From the NCBI GenBank assembly GCA_913045315.1, contig CAJWQJ010000008.1:19942-83941 (forward strand): a DNA stretch of 64,000 nt, read 5' to 3'. Below the pieces are notes generated by a model that was not told where the DNA came from, ran no database searches, and saw only the letters and a list, made by a program, of their open reading frames with translations. Origin of the DNA: an uncultured Chloroflexota bacterium (lineage in GTDB: Bacteria; Chloroflexota; Dehalococcoidia; Lucifugimonadales; UBA1127). Positions 36,968 through 45,229 of the stretch are shown here, one piece after another. How positions within the stretch are numbered: the stretch's first letter is position 1; each line of letters starts with the position of its first letter. A program made the position numbers and the translations under genes.

Positions 36968-38236
36968 TTATATGATTGATTCGTTCTTTAGCTGCTGGAA
37001 TAATGAATTATCAATTGCTAATTCATTTATGAAAATTTCATCATTATGTTCACCAATGGTTGGCGCAGATCGATGAATAACTATAGGAGTTTCACTCATT
37101 CTAAGAAAAGGACCTGGTAATCGAATTGTTTTTTCTAAGTATGGGTGGTAAACATCTATAAGGTATTTCCTAGCTTCTAACTGTTCACTTTCAGCTATAT
37201 CTTTACCGTTTGTCGCAGTTCCTAGTCGTAATTGTCTTTTTAATCCTTCTGCGAACAATTCTACCTTAGTTTTAGTAAAGAAAAATTCTTGGACGTTCCC
37301 TTCAACCTTATCAACTACTTCTTGTGAAACTGAAGATCGATCGTAATCAGTGGCCCAATTTATACTTTTGATAAAATCAGATGCCATACCTTCTGAATCC
37401 ATCCAATCTACCATTCCTTGAGCAACTCTTCTCTGTGAGACCGCAGCCCCTCCAGATATAGCAAAAACAACAAATCCATCCTTACAAGCCCAAGTTGACC
37501 GCATTTCAACCCCATTTGGATTAACATTCTTCATGTTATTTCTTCTTTTATATGTACCTAATAATGGCCAATATCCAGTAGCATCCATGTTGGTCCATAT
37601 TACACATTCTTGAATTGAAACATCTACATGTTGAGTTTCTCCAGTCCCTTCTCTGTGATAATAAGCAATCATTGAAGCAGCAGCACCTTCAACACCACCA
37701 TGAAGGTAAGACTGAGGGATCCCGGGTCGAACTGGTGGACGATCAGGATCACCAGTCATGTACATCAAACCTCCTCGAGCCATATTAATCAGATCTGTCG
37801 TTTTATGGTTAGAATGAGGTCCACTTTGACCATATGGAGTTATTGAGGTCAATATAATCTTAGGATTGATTTTAATCATCTCTTCATACCCTAATCCGAT
37901 ACTTGACAGATAACCCGGATCAAATGATTCAATAACAAAATCAGACGATTTAATTAAATTAACAACAATATTTTTTGATAATGGAGAAGCAATATCTAAT
38001 GTTATGCCTCTTTTATTCATATTACAAAATAACCAGGGAAGGCTTTTTTCAGGATGAGGATCATCTTGAAAAAAAGGACTGGTATTCCGGCCAAGGTCAC
38101 CTCCAGGAGGTTCAACTTTAATAACATCAGCACCTAAATCTGCAAGAACTTTACCACACATATAGCCCTTAACATCGGTCAAATCCAATACTCGTCGCCC
38201 TTGCAAAATACTATCCTGAGTATCTACAACAGCCAT
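36968..38236 (-). CDS. CaiB/BaiF family CoA-transferase
   Basis: 422 aa from ATG 38236, where GGGGAGGTG lies directly upstream; the track's start adds 21 residues across this ribosome site. RRVLDLTDVKGYMCGKVLADLGADVIKVEPPGGD opens the fold, followed by CNMNKRGITLDI, SDFVIESFDPGYLSSIGLGY and ITPYGQSGPH. The catalytic-position residue is Glu (DVSIQECV). The VKGYMCGK opening resembles a subgroup often found in catabolic clusters of environmental bacteria. Paired with the downstream CoA-transferase. Substrate unknown. Confidence 0.89.
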   Translation of the reverse strand: MAVVDTQDSILQGRRVLDLTDVKGYMCGKVLADLGADVIKVEPPGGDLGRNTSPFFQDDPHPEKSLPWLFCNMNKRGITLDIASPLSKNIVVNLIKSSDFVIESFDPGYLSSIGLGYEEMIKINPKIILTSITPYGQSGPHSNHKTTDLINMARGGLMYMTGDPDRPPVRPGIPQSYLHGGVEGAAASMIAYYHREGTGETQHVDVSIQECVIWTNMDATGYWPLLGTYKRRNNMKNVNPNGVEMRSTWACKDGFVVFAISGGAAVSQRRVAQGMVDWMDSEGMASDFIKSINWATDYDRSSVSQEVVDKVEGNVQEFFFTKTKVELFAEGLKRQLRLGTATNGKDIAESEQLEARKYLIDVYHPYLEKTIRLPGPFLRMSETPIVIHRSAPTIGEHNDEIFINELAIDNSLFQQLKNESII

Positions 38237-38389
38237 AATCACCTCCCCCTGAACTTGTGGATCAAAATTACCACACGACCTAATCATAAACAAGAGCAAC
38301 TTTCAACGAAAAATGTTTGACAGAAATAGAAATACAAACATATGATGCAACTTAAATACAACTTAAATACAGAAATATATAGAGGTGCC

Positions 38390-39400
38390 ATGCAGATTTA
38401 TACTGGACTCAACACAAAAAAACTCGCAGATATTCCAGCCTTAGCAAAAAAAGCAGAGGATTTGGGATTTGATGGTGTAGGATTTGGAGAAGTAAGTGTT
38501 GATGCATTTCTCCCTGCAACACTTTCTGCATCTTCTACCAATCGTTTATTAGTTGGCACAAGTATAAGCCTAGCATTTGTTAGAAGCCCTATGGCAACAG
38601 CGTATACTTCATGGGGCATTCAAGAATTATCTAATGGAAGATTTGAATTAGGGTTAGGTACTCAGGTAAAAGCACATAATGAGCGACGTTTTAGTGTGCC
38701 TTGGGTAGCTCCAGCTCCTCGACTCCGAGAATTAGTAAATTCAATTCGTGCGATCTGGGACTGTTGGCAAAATGGAACAACATTAAACTTTCAAGGGGAA
38801 CACTACAACTTCAATCTCATGCCACCTGAATTTAATCCTGGACCACTAGCATGTGGGATTCCAAAAATCAATATTGCAGCAATGAACACCAATATGGTTC
38901 AGTTAGCAGGAGAAGTTGGTGACGGATTTCTCCCGCATGGATTTAATACCTCAAAGTATGTAAATGAAATTACATTACCTGAACTTGAAACCGGTGCAAA
39001 ACGAGCAGGTAGAACTTTGAAAGACTTCACAATAAGTGGAGGCGGATTTATTGCAAGTGGACTTGATGATAAAGAAGTTGCAAGGCAATTCGAAGTTGTA
39101 CGCAGACGGATATCATTCTATGGTTCTACACGAGCTTACAGACCAGTTTTAGAAGTGCACGGATGGGAAAAAACTGGCGATCAATTACGAGAAATGTCAA
39201 AAAATAATCAGTGGGATGAAATGCCTGGATTAGTAACCGATGAAATGGTAGAAGCTTTCGCAATAGTAGGAAAGTATAAAGATTTACCTGATATGTTAAA
39301 AAAGCGATATCATTATGCCAGCAGAATTAACTTAGAATTCCCCAAAACAGCTGAGGCAGAAGAGGAAATTTTAGCGGCTATGGCAGCAATGAAATCATAA
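38390..39400 (+). CDS. LLM class F420-dependent oxidoreductase, TIGR03617-like
   Basis: 336 aa from ATG 38390 (MQIYTGLN), which follows AGAGGTG; the track's ATG at 38342 has no ribosome site. A luciferase-like TIM barrel, with segments AVAFPRSPM-like SLAFVRSPMATAYTSWGIQELSNGRFELGLGTQVKAHNERRFSVPW, which match the TIGR03617 F420-dependent group as I remember it. Divergent from the CoA-transferase pair, so it may work in the same degradation route. The substrate is unknown. Confidence 0.88.
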   Translation: MQIYTGLNTKKLADIPALAKKAEDLGFDGVGFGEVSVDAFLPATLSASSTNRLLVGTSISLAFVRSPMATAYTSWGIQELSNGRFELGLGTQVKAHNERRFSVPWVAPAPRLRELVNSIRAIWDCWQNGTTLNFQGEHYNFNLMPPEFNPGPLACGIPKINIAAMNTNMVQLAGEVGDGFLPHGFNTSKYVNEITLPELETGAKRAGRTLKDFTISGGGFIASGLDDKEVARQFEVVRRRISFYGSTRAYRPVLEVHGWEKTGDQLREMSKNNQWDEMPGLVTDEMVEAFAIVGKYKDLPDMLKKRYHYASRINLEFPKTAEAEEEILAAMAAMKS

Positions 39401-39418
39401 ATTATCTATCTTGCATAA

Positions 39419-40351
39419 ATGACAACTAACAATTTTATCAATCCAAATGAAAATTCTGAAGGAAATTCTTTCAAGTATGGTTCTGTGGCACTTATAGGAA
39501 AACCCAATGTGGGCAAGTCAACAATTCTCAACTCAATACTGGGTGAAAAGCTATCAATCACTTCTAGACGACCTCAGACTACAAGACATAGAATACTTGG
39601 GATACTCACAGGTAATTCATATCAAATTGAATTCCATGACACCCCTGGATTCTCTAATCACGTAAAAGATTTATTAAATCAAAGAATGCGATCAAAAATA
39701 CGGGAGGTTATTGGACTAGTAGATTTAATTTTACTGGTCGTACCACCATATCCTCCATCTTTAGTTGAAAACAAACTTATAGAGGACATTCAAAAAAGTG
39801 ATAGCAAATCAATATTAGTAATTAACAAAATTGATCGAGTAGTAAAACCTTCTCTTCTTCCACTTATTTCAAATTATAAAAAAACTCATGATTTTTTAGA
39901 AATAATTCCTATAAGTGCAAAAAAACATGAAGGGATTCCTACGCTTATTTCTAAAATTATTCATTATCTCCCCTACGGATCTCCTGTTTATGAAAACGAG
40001 GAAATAACAGATAGAAGTGAACGATTCATTGCTTCTGAATTAATCCGAGAACAATTATTTATACTCTTTGGGCAAGAAATTCCATTTGATACTGCAGTAG
40101 AAATAGAAACATTTAAAGAAAATTCCCAGAAGAATCAAAAGGATTTAATCGAAGCAGTGATTTATGTCAATAAAACAACTCAAAAACAAATTTTAATTGG
40201 TTCAAGCGGTAACAAGCTTAAAACCTTGGGAATTAATTCTCGACAAGAAATAGAAGTAACTTTAGGTAGAAAAATTTTTTTAAGTCTCTGGGTGCAAGTA
40301 AAAGAAGAATGGAAACAAAATCCTGCTTTCCTTGAACAAATTGGATATTAA
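39419..40351 (+). CDS. era: GTPase Era
   Basis: 310 aa, standard length. It binds 16S rRNA near its 3' end and helps assemble the 30S subunit. G1 GKPNVGKS, the G2 RRPQTTRHRILGI block, G3 FHDTPGF, G4 NKID and G5 SAKKHEG are present. The C-terminal KH domain (about 215-310) contains RSERFIASELIREQLFILFGQEIPF and IGSSGNKLKTLGINSRQEIE. No Shine-Dalgarno is visible before the ATG, which lies 18 bp after the LLM gene. Read-through from that gene is possible. Confidence 0.96.
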   Translation: MTTNNFINPNENSEGNSFKYGSVALIGKPNVGKSTILNSILGEKLSITSRRPQTTRHRILGILTGNSYQIEFHDTPGFSNHVKDLLNQRMRSKIREVIGLVDLILLVVPPYPPSLVENKLIEDIQKSDSKSILVINKIDRVVKPSLLPLISNYKKTHDFLEIIPISAKKHEGIPTLISKIIHYLPYGSPVYENEEITDRSERFIASELIREQLFILFGQEIPFDTAVEIETFKENSQKNQKDLIEAVIYVNKTTQKQILIGSSGNKLKTLGINSRQEIEVTLGRKIFLSLWVQVKEEWKQNPAFLEQIGY

Positions 40352-40369
40352 ACACTGTTATTTATAAAT

Positions 40370-40407
40370 GTTACAAAAACGTAATCTTGCTGTAATCCTA
40401 AAGTAAA
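40370..40407 (+). promoter_or_regulatory. GlnR-like four-half-site operator array upstream of glnK
   Basis: GTTAC, GTAAT, GTAAT and GTAAA start at 40370, 40381, 40392 and 40403, each separated by six bases, giving exact 11-bp spacing. This matches the actinobacterial GlnR box arrangement (gTnAc-n6-GnAAc repeated). The same array type occurs upstream of amtB. Regulator identity is inference. Confidence 0.6.
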
Positions 40408-40457
40408 ATGCATCATGTATATTTTTTTCGTATTCATAAGAAAGGAGAGTATCTTCA

Positions 40458-40811
40458 ATGATTAAAATAGAGGCAATAGTAAGGCCAGAAAAAGTTAATC
40501 AAGTCACTGCTGCACTTTTAGATGTTGGATGCGGTGGTTTCCATTACCAAAATGTAACTGGTCAAGGCCGACAACAAGGAGTGGAAGTATTCACTGGACG
40601 GGGAGGCCAAACAGCAACTCGGGCTGCTATGCCTAAAACAATTATCACAACTGTAGTCCAGGACGATCAACAAGCTACAGTAGTTGAAGCAATTATTGCA
40701 GCTGCCAAAACAGGAGATGAAGGAGCAATAGGTGACGGAAAAATATTCATCTCAAGTGTTAGCGATGCAATCAGAGTCCGAACAAATGAATCTGGTGAAG
40801 ATGTACTTTGA
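40458..40811 (+). CDS. glnK: Nitrogen regulatory protein P-II
   Basis: 117 aa. It senses ATP/ADP and 2-oxoglutarate and usually docks on AmtB to block ammonium entry. The PII fold is clear: MIKIEAIVRPEKVNQVTAALLDVGCGG at the N terminus, the T-loop segment TGQGRQQGVEVFTGRGGQTATRAAMPK, and the C-terminal TGDEGAIGDGKIFISSV with Gly-rich nucleotide site. The T-loop lacks the tyrosine (Tyr51 in E. coli) that is uridylylated. The gene name rests on the adjacent amtB. Shine-Dalgarno AAAGGAGAG is strong, and a GlnR-like array lies upstream. Confidence 0.93.
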   Translation: MIKIEAIVRPEKVNQVTAALLDVGCGGFHYQNVTGQGRQQGVEVFTGRGGQTATRAAMPKTIITTVVQDDQQATVVEAIIAAAKTGDEGAIGDGKIFISSVSDAIRVRTNESGEDVL

Positions 40812-40833
40812 TAACTAAGATTCAATATTTAAT

Positions 40834-40871
40834 ATCACATAAACGTAACATTTACGTAATTCTCAAGAAAT
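40834..40871 (+). promoter_or_regulatory. GlnR-like four-half-site operator array upstream of amtB
   Basis: ATCAC, GTAAC, GTAAT and GAAAT start at 40834, 40845, 40856 and 40867, again with six-base gaps and exact 11-bp spacing. In the alternating gTnAc/GnAAc model, each pentamer fits its slot with at most one mismatch. It lies in the 111-bp gap between glnK and amtB. Confidence 0.6.
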
Positions 40872-40922
40872 AATAAGAGAATAAACTGATTTACAGAAAT
40901 TTAAATACGAAAGGATCTTTTT

Positions 40923-42128
40923 ATGGATAGCGGAAATATGGCATGGATGCTTACCGCAAGTGCTTTGGTTCTTTTTATGACGCCAGGCCTTGCTTTTTTT
41001 TACGGAGGATTAGTTAGAGCAAAAAATATTGTTAATACCATCATGTTAAGCTTTATAGCGATGGGAGTTGTCAGTATTGTATGGGTGCTTTGGGGTTATA
41101 GCTTAGCATTTGGTCCCGGTGGCAGTTTTATAGGCAACTTTGATCATTTTGCACTTAATGGAATCGCAGCGGATGATGGAGAAACATTAATATTTGTAGT
41201 ATTTCAAATGATGTTCGCAATTATCACTCCTGCACTTATTACTGGTGCATTTGCTGAGAGATTTAAGTTTTCGACATATATGATTTTTCTAGTTCTTTGG
41301 GTAACTCTTGTATACGCACCTGTATGTCACTGGGTTTGGGCTGCTGATGGATGGTTATTTGAAAGAGGAGCCTTAGATTTCGCTGGTGGTACTGTTGTTC
41401 ATATCAATGCTGGTATAGCTGCTGTTGCTGCAGCTTGGTTAGTTGGAAAACGACGAAATATAGACCGGGGAGTTGAACCTCATAGCGTTCCATTTGTAGT
41501 TCTAGGTGCAGGCATGCTGTGGTTTGGTTGGTTCGGTTTTAATGCTGGATCTGGTTTAGCAGCTAATGCTTTAGCAGCAAACGCATTCCTCGTCACTAAC
41601 GTTGCAGCTGCCTCAGCCGCAGTTAGTTGGACAATAATTGCTCAAATAAAAACAGGTAAATTTAGTGCTGTAGGTGCAGCATCTGGTGCTGTTGCAGGAT
41701 TAGTAGCAATAACACCTGCTTCTGGATTTGTAGATGTTGTTGGTGCTCTTGCCATAGGTATTGGAGCAGGTGCAATTTGCTACGGAGCAGTTCTCATTCG
41801 AGCTAAAGTTAGCTTAGATGATGCATTGGAGGTATTCCCAGTTCACGGTATAGGTGGCATCTGGGGCGCCTTAGCTACTGGCATATTTGCCGTAGAAGCT
41901 ATTGGTGGTACTGCAGGTCTTCTTGAAGGAAACGGTGCACAAATGACAGAACAGTTCATAGCCGTTATAGCTACTCTCATCTATTCCTTTATTGTGAGTG
42001 TAATTATTCTAAAAGTACTTGATGTAATACCAGGATTGGGGTTACGTGTCTCTGAAAAAGACGAGGATGCTGGATTGGATATATCATTGCATGGTGAAAG
42101 AGGATACGTTCACGACGGTGCTGATTAG
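40923..42128 (+). CDS. amtB: Ammonium transporter AmtB
   Basis: 401 aa, eleven membrane helices, the usual Amt/Mep/Rh size. It conducts ammonium/ammonia across the inner membrane. The opening ALVLFMTPGLAFFYGGLVRAKN, the selectivity-filter region MMFAIITPALITGAFAERFKF, the first twin-His site VVHINAG (about residue 160) and the second VFPVHGIGGIWGALATG (about 305) are intact. The C-terminal tail (DEDAGLDISLHGERGY) is the part that normally couples to PII. AAAGGATC precedes the ATG. A very strong terminator follows. Confidence 0.97.
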   Translation: MDSGNMAWMLTASALVLFMTPGLAFFYGGLVRAKNIVNTIMLSFIAMGVVSIVWVLWGYSLAFGPGGSFIGNFDHFALNGIAADDGETLIFVVFQMMFAIITPALITGAFAERFKFSTYMIFLVLWVTLVYAPVCHWVWAADGWLFERGALDFAGGTVVHINAGIAAVAAAWLVGKRRNIDRGVEPHSVPFVVLGAGMLWFGWFGFNAGSGLAANALAANAFLVTNVAAASAAVSWTIIAQIKTGKFSAVGAASGAVAGLVAITPASGFVDVVGALAIGIGAGAICYGAVLIRAKVSLDDALEVFPVHGIGGIWGALATGIFAVEAIGGTAGLLEGNGAQMTEQFIAVIATLIYSFIVSVIILKVLDVIPGLGLRVSEKDEDAGLDISLHGERGYVHDGAD

Positions 42129-42140
42129 ATGCTTTTCTAG

Positions 42141-42187
42141 ATACAATAAAAAGGAGCTTCTATTCAAGAAGCTCCTTTTTATTGTAT
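42141..42187. terminator. Strong 21-bp-stem bidirectional terminator
   Basis: ATACAATAAAAAGGAGCTTCT, a 5-base loop ATTCA, then the exact complement AGAAGCTCCTTTTTATTGTAT. The stem has A and T tracts on both sides, so it can end both amtB and the convergent 155-aa membrane protein gene, whose stop lies inside it. Confidence 0.93.
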
Positions 42188-42646
42188 TGAATAACCCAAA
42201 TAAATTATTATCCCAAAACAAAGATTTGCAAAACAAAAAACTATTCCATTAAATTTGTCATCCTTTAACCAAAAATAGTTAGGCTTTGAAAACTCATCAG
42301 ATGTAATCGCAGGATGTAATTTTTCAACTACCCCAAGTAATATTCCAAATATAATATATTGAACTAGTATCAATAATACTGTTACAAGAATAATTGATCC
42401 TTCAAAAGAATACGCATATGTATAAATAATCCCTAAAATTCCAAATATAATCCCGCAACATAAACTTCCAAATATATAAATCCCTGATACGTCAGTAAAC
42501 ACCATTGAACCGATAAAATGAAATGGATTTATGCTAAATAAGTTTGGGAATTTAAAATGCAACAAATATATACTAAATAAAGCCACTGATCCGGAAAAAA
42601 TACCTAAGACAGCCCCAAACAAAAGATCTAAAAATTCCAATTCCAT
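42179..42646 (-). CDS. Hypothetical integral membrane protein
   Basis: 155 aa with about four membrane helices (5-30, 55-80, 82-108, 133-152). The N terminus MELEFLDLLFGAVLGIFSGSV and the Gly-rich IFGSLCCGIIFGILGIIY helix suggest a small multi-pass protein. No family is recognised. Its stop codon lies in the terminator shared with amtB. The upstream AAAGGAA supports the ATG. It is divergent from hflK, with a 20-bp tandem repeat in between. Confidence 0.65.
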   Translation of the reverse strand: MELEFLDLLFGAVLGIFSGSVALFSIYLLHFKFPNLFSINPFHFIGSMVFTDVSGIYIFGSLCCGIIFGILGIIYTYAYSFEGSIILVTVLLILVQYIIFGILLGVVEKLHPAITSDEFSKPNYFWLKDDKFNGIVFCFANLCFGIIIYLGYSIQ

Positions 42647-42715
42647 CTTTCCTTTATATCTTAAATAAAAACTAATATAGTTAACTATTTATAAATACTC
42701 ATAAAGGTTAACTTG

Positions 42716-42755
42716 CACAATTTACTCTGATCATTCACAATTTACTCTGATCATT
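42716..42755. repeat. Perfect tandem duplication of 20 bp upstream of hflK
   Basis: CACAATTTACTCTGATCATT occurs twice in direct succession, ending 36 bases before the hflK ATG and in the divergent region with the 155-aa membrane protein gene. It could be a duplicated regulator site or a recent slippage event. No other copies were noticed in the window. Confidence 0.9.
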
Positions 42756-42791
42756 ATAGAATAAATCAATAAAAATTGTAGGATAAATTAG

Positions 42792-43796
42792 ATGGTACGT
42801 GGTGGAAATGGACCTTCATTCGATGGAGGTAAATTTTTTGACTCCTTTTCAGAATTATTCAGATCTGTGTTGGGTCGAGGGTTTTCCTTTTGGCTAGTAA
42901 TAATTGCAGTTATTGCAATTATTTGGCTTGCTACGGGAATATATTCAGTCAAACCCAGAGAACAAGGTGTTATCAGGTTATTCGGTTCATTTCAAGAACA
43001 AACAGGCCCTGGACTACATTGGAGATTCCCTGATCCAATAACTTCCCTTGAGCGAGTAGACACTGAGTCAATACGAACAGCTACAATAGGATATAGAATA
43101 AATGAAATAGGTACAGTAACTCAGGTTCCACAAGAATCCCTTATGCTTACAGCTGATAATAGCATCGTTGAAGCACAAATGGTTGTTCAGTACAAGGTTG
43201 GAGACGCTAGGGATTTTACTTTTAACGTTGCAAACCCTGAGAAAGTATTATTTACTACCGCAGAGGTATCACTTCGAAGCATAGTCGGTAGAACTAATCT
43301 TGTAGAAGTATTAACTACTGGTCGTTCAAAAGTTGAGCAGGATACACGATTATTTCTGGAAAACCTACTCGAAAAATATCAGGTTGGTATATTAGTTACG
43401 GATGTAAAATTACAAACAGTTGATCCACCTGAAGAAGTTAAGGATGCTTTTCAAGAAGTCACTAGGGCTCTGGAAGACGAAACTAGATTAGAAAACGAGG
43501 CAAAAGCATATGAAGCTTCTCAGATTCCTGTAGCAAAAGGTCAGGTTCAAGTGACAATCCGAGAGGCAGCAGCATATTACCAACAAGAGGTTGAACGATC
43601 TACAGGTGAAGCTTTAAGATTCTTAGCGTTACTTGAAGAGTATAGGACTGCCCCCGAGATTACCATCGAAAGACTGTATATTGAAGCTATGGAATCTATA
43701 CTTCAAAAGACCGATAAAACAATAATAGACACAAATGTTGAAGTGTTACCATTATTAGATATTGATACAGGTACACCACGTTTAGGAACGCAATAG
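42792..43796 (+). CDS. hflK: FtsH protease modulator HflK
   Basis: 334 aa. With HflC it forms the membrane cage that surrounds FtsH and tunes proteolysis of membrane proteins. A Gly-rich start (MVRGGNGPSFDGG) is followed by one membrane helix (about 33-52) and the SPFH domain: GIYSVKPREQGVIRLFGSF, GPGLHWRFPDPI, VEAQMVVQYKVGD and VGILVTDVKLQTVDPPEEVKDAF. The C terminus is a long helical region. hflC starts four bases after its stop, the canonical operon order. Confidence 0.95.
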   Translation: MVRGGNGPSFDGGKFFDSFSELFRSVLGRGFSFWLVIIAVIAIIWLATGIYSVKPREQGVIRLFGSFQEQTGPGLHWRFPDPITSLERVDTESIRTATIGYRINEIGTVTQVPQESLMLTADNSIVEAQMVVQYKVGDARDFTFNVANPEKVLFTTAEVSLRSIVGRTNLVEVLTTGRSKVEQDTRLFLENLLEKYQVGILVTDVKLQTVDPPEEVKDAFQEVTRALEDETRLENEAKAYEASQIPVAKGQVQVTIREAAAYYQQEVERSTGEALRFLALLEEYRTAPEITIERLYIEAMESILQKTDKTIIDTNVEVLPLLDIDTGTPRLGTQ

Positions 43797-43800
43797 TAAA

Positions 43801-44787
43801 ATGATAAAATCACCAATAGTAATATCCATAATAATAATAATCGCAATACTAATTTTTGGAAGCCAAGCAGTATATATAGTGGATGAAACTAATCATGCAG
43901 TTGTTACACAATTTGGTAAAATCACTGCAACTAAAAGCACGCCTGGATTGCAATTTAAAACACCATTTATACAAAATGTTTCATATCTAGATAAAAGAAT
44001 CCTTACGCTAGATACCCCTAGTCAAGAATTTTTAACATCTGATGAGAAACGATTACTTGTCGACCAAGTTACTCGGTGGAAAATTACTGAACCAAAAGCA
44101 TTTTTCCTCTCAGTTAGAACAGAGTCAAGTGGAGAAGCACGAATCCTTCCTATCGTTGAGGCTGAATTACGAGCACAAATTGCAAAAAATTTATACTCAA
44201 CAATGATTTCCGCAAAACGTGATGATTTAATGGTCAGCGTGCAATCAGAAGTGCGTGATCGCGTCAATGAGAACGGCATAGGTATTACTATAGTTGATAT
44301 CCGAACAAAAAGAGCAGACTTACCAGAAACCGTTGAACAATCAGTGTTCAATCGAATGGAGTCTGCAAGAAGGATTGAAGCTGATAGATACCGTGCAGAC
44401 GGACAACAGAAAGCTGACATAATTACTTCAGAAACGAATAGATCAGTAAAAGTAATGCTTGCTTGCGGGGATCGAGTTTCTACAGAAGTAATAGGTCAAG
44501 GTGATGCTGCCGCAATAGCAATATTTGCAGAAGCATTAAGTCAGGATCCAGATTTTTACTCAGTAACCAAACGTCTTGAAGCATATCAAACTACTATCGG
44601 AACTGGAAATGACAGAGTCATTCTAAGTTCCGACTCCAATTTTTTAAGTATGTTAAACAGGGAATTGAAGTCAAAAATTTCAATTCCTATCACATCAGGA
44701 CCAGTAACACCTCTCAGTGAATCACTTATAAATCCGTATGATGAAATTGCTACGAATGAACTAATAAAGCAATGTCTTCCTGACTAG
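43801..44787 (+). CDS. hflC: FtsH protease modulator HflC
   Basis: 328 aa. An N-terminal membrane helix (about 5-23) precedes the SPFH domain: VYIVDETNHAVVTQFGKI, TPGLQFKTPFIQNV, VDQVTRWKITEPKAFF and GITIVDIRTKRADLPE. The ERIEADRYRADGQQKADII-type segment (ARRIEADRYRADGQQ) leads into the helical C terminus, as in HflC proteins. Partner of HflK encoded directly upstream. The tail (about 290-328) is Ser/Pro-rich. Its stop is nine bases from the convergent pterin dehydratase gene. Confidence 0.95.
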   Translation: MIKSPIVISIIIIIAILIFGSQAVYIVDETNHAVVTQFGKITATKSTPGLQFKTPFIQNVSYLDKRILTLDTPSQEFLTSDEKRLLVDQVTRWKITEPKAFFLSVRTESSGEARILPIVEAELRAQIAKNLYSTMISAKRDDLMVSVQSEVRDRVNENGIGITIVDIRTKRADLPETVEQSVFNRMESARRIEADRYRADGQQKADIITSETNRSVKVMLACGDRVSTEVIGQGDAAAIAIFAEALSQDPDFYSVTKRLEAYQTTIGTGNDRVILSSDSNFLSMLNRELKSKISIPITSGPVTPLSESLINPYDEIATNELIKQCLPD

Positions 44788-44796
44788 TATATTTCA

Positions 44797-45135
44797 TTAT
44801 TTATAAAATGAATCAACCTTGGAAGCCATTATGAAATCGTTCCTGTGAAGATTTCTTATTTTATGAGTCCACCAAAAAATTGTTACCGATCCCCATTCAG
44901 TAATTATGCGAGGATGATGCCCTTCTTCTTCAGCTTTTTCACCCACTAAATTACTAAATTCCATTGCGTTTTTAAAATTATCAAATTTAAATGAACGAGT
45001 GAGTTTTGGTATCCCTTCCTCAATAATTATATCCCAATCAGGAATACTAACATGGAGTACTTTTCTTTCTTCATCAGTAACATGTGGAGAATCTCGCCTA
45101 CAAGCAACACATTTTTCAGAACTTAGTTGCTGCAT
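44797..45135 (-). CDS. 4a-hydroxytetrahydrobiopterin dehydratase (PCD/DCoH) family protein
   Basis: 112 aa. The family dehydrates 4a-hydroxytetrahydropterin. The EEGHHPRI motif supplies the catalytic histidine pair, and ITEWGSVTIFWWTHKI the third His; FKFDNFKNAMEFSNLVGEKA is the helix before it. The N-terminal CVACRRDSPHVTDEE block resembles PCD proteins with a short extension. No aromatic amino-acid hydroxylase is seen in the window, so it may instead serve molybdopterin metabolism, a role proposed for some bacterial PCDs. AAGGGGTG precedes the ATG. Confidence 0.88.
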   Translation of the reverse strand: MQQLSSEKCVACRRDSPHVTDEERKVLHVSIPDWDIIIEEGIPKLTRSFKFDNFKNAMEFSNLVGEKAEEEGHHPRIITEWGSVTIFWWTHKIRNLHRNDFIMASKVDSFYK

Positions 45136-45229
45136 TTTTCACCCCTTTTTATCATCCGGAAGCTGTGCATCATTCATTTACATGCTACACTTAATAACGA
45201 TATAAATAAAATTTACGAGAGAAACTTCT

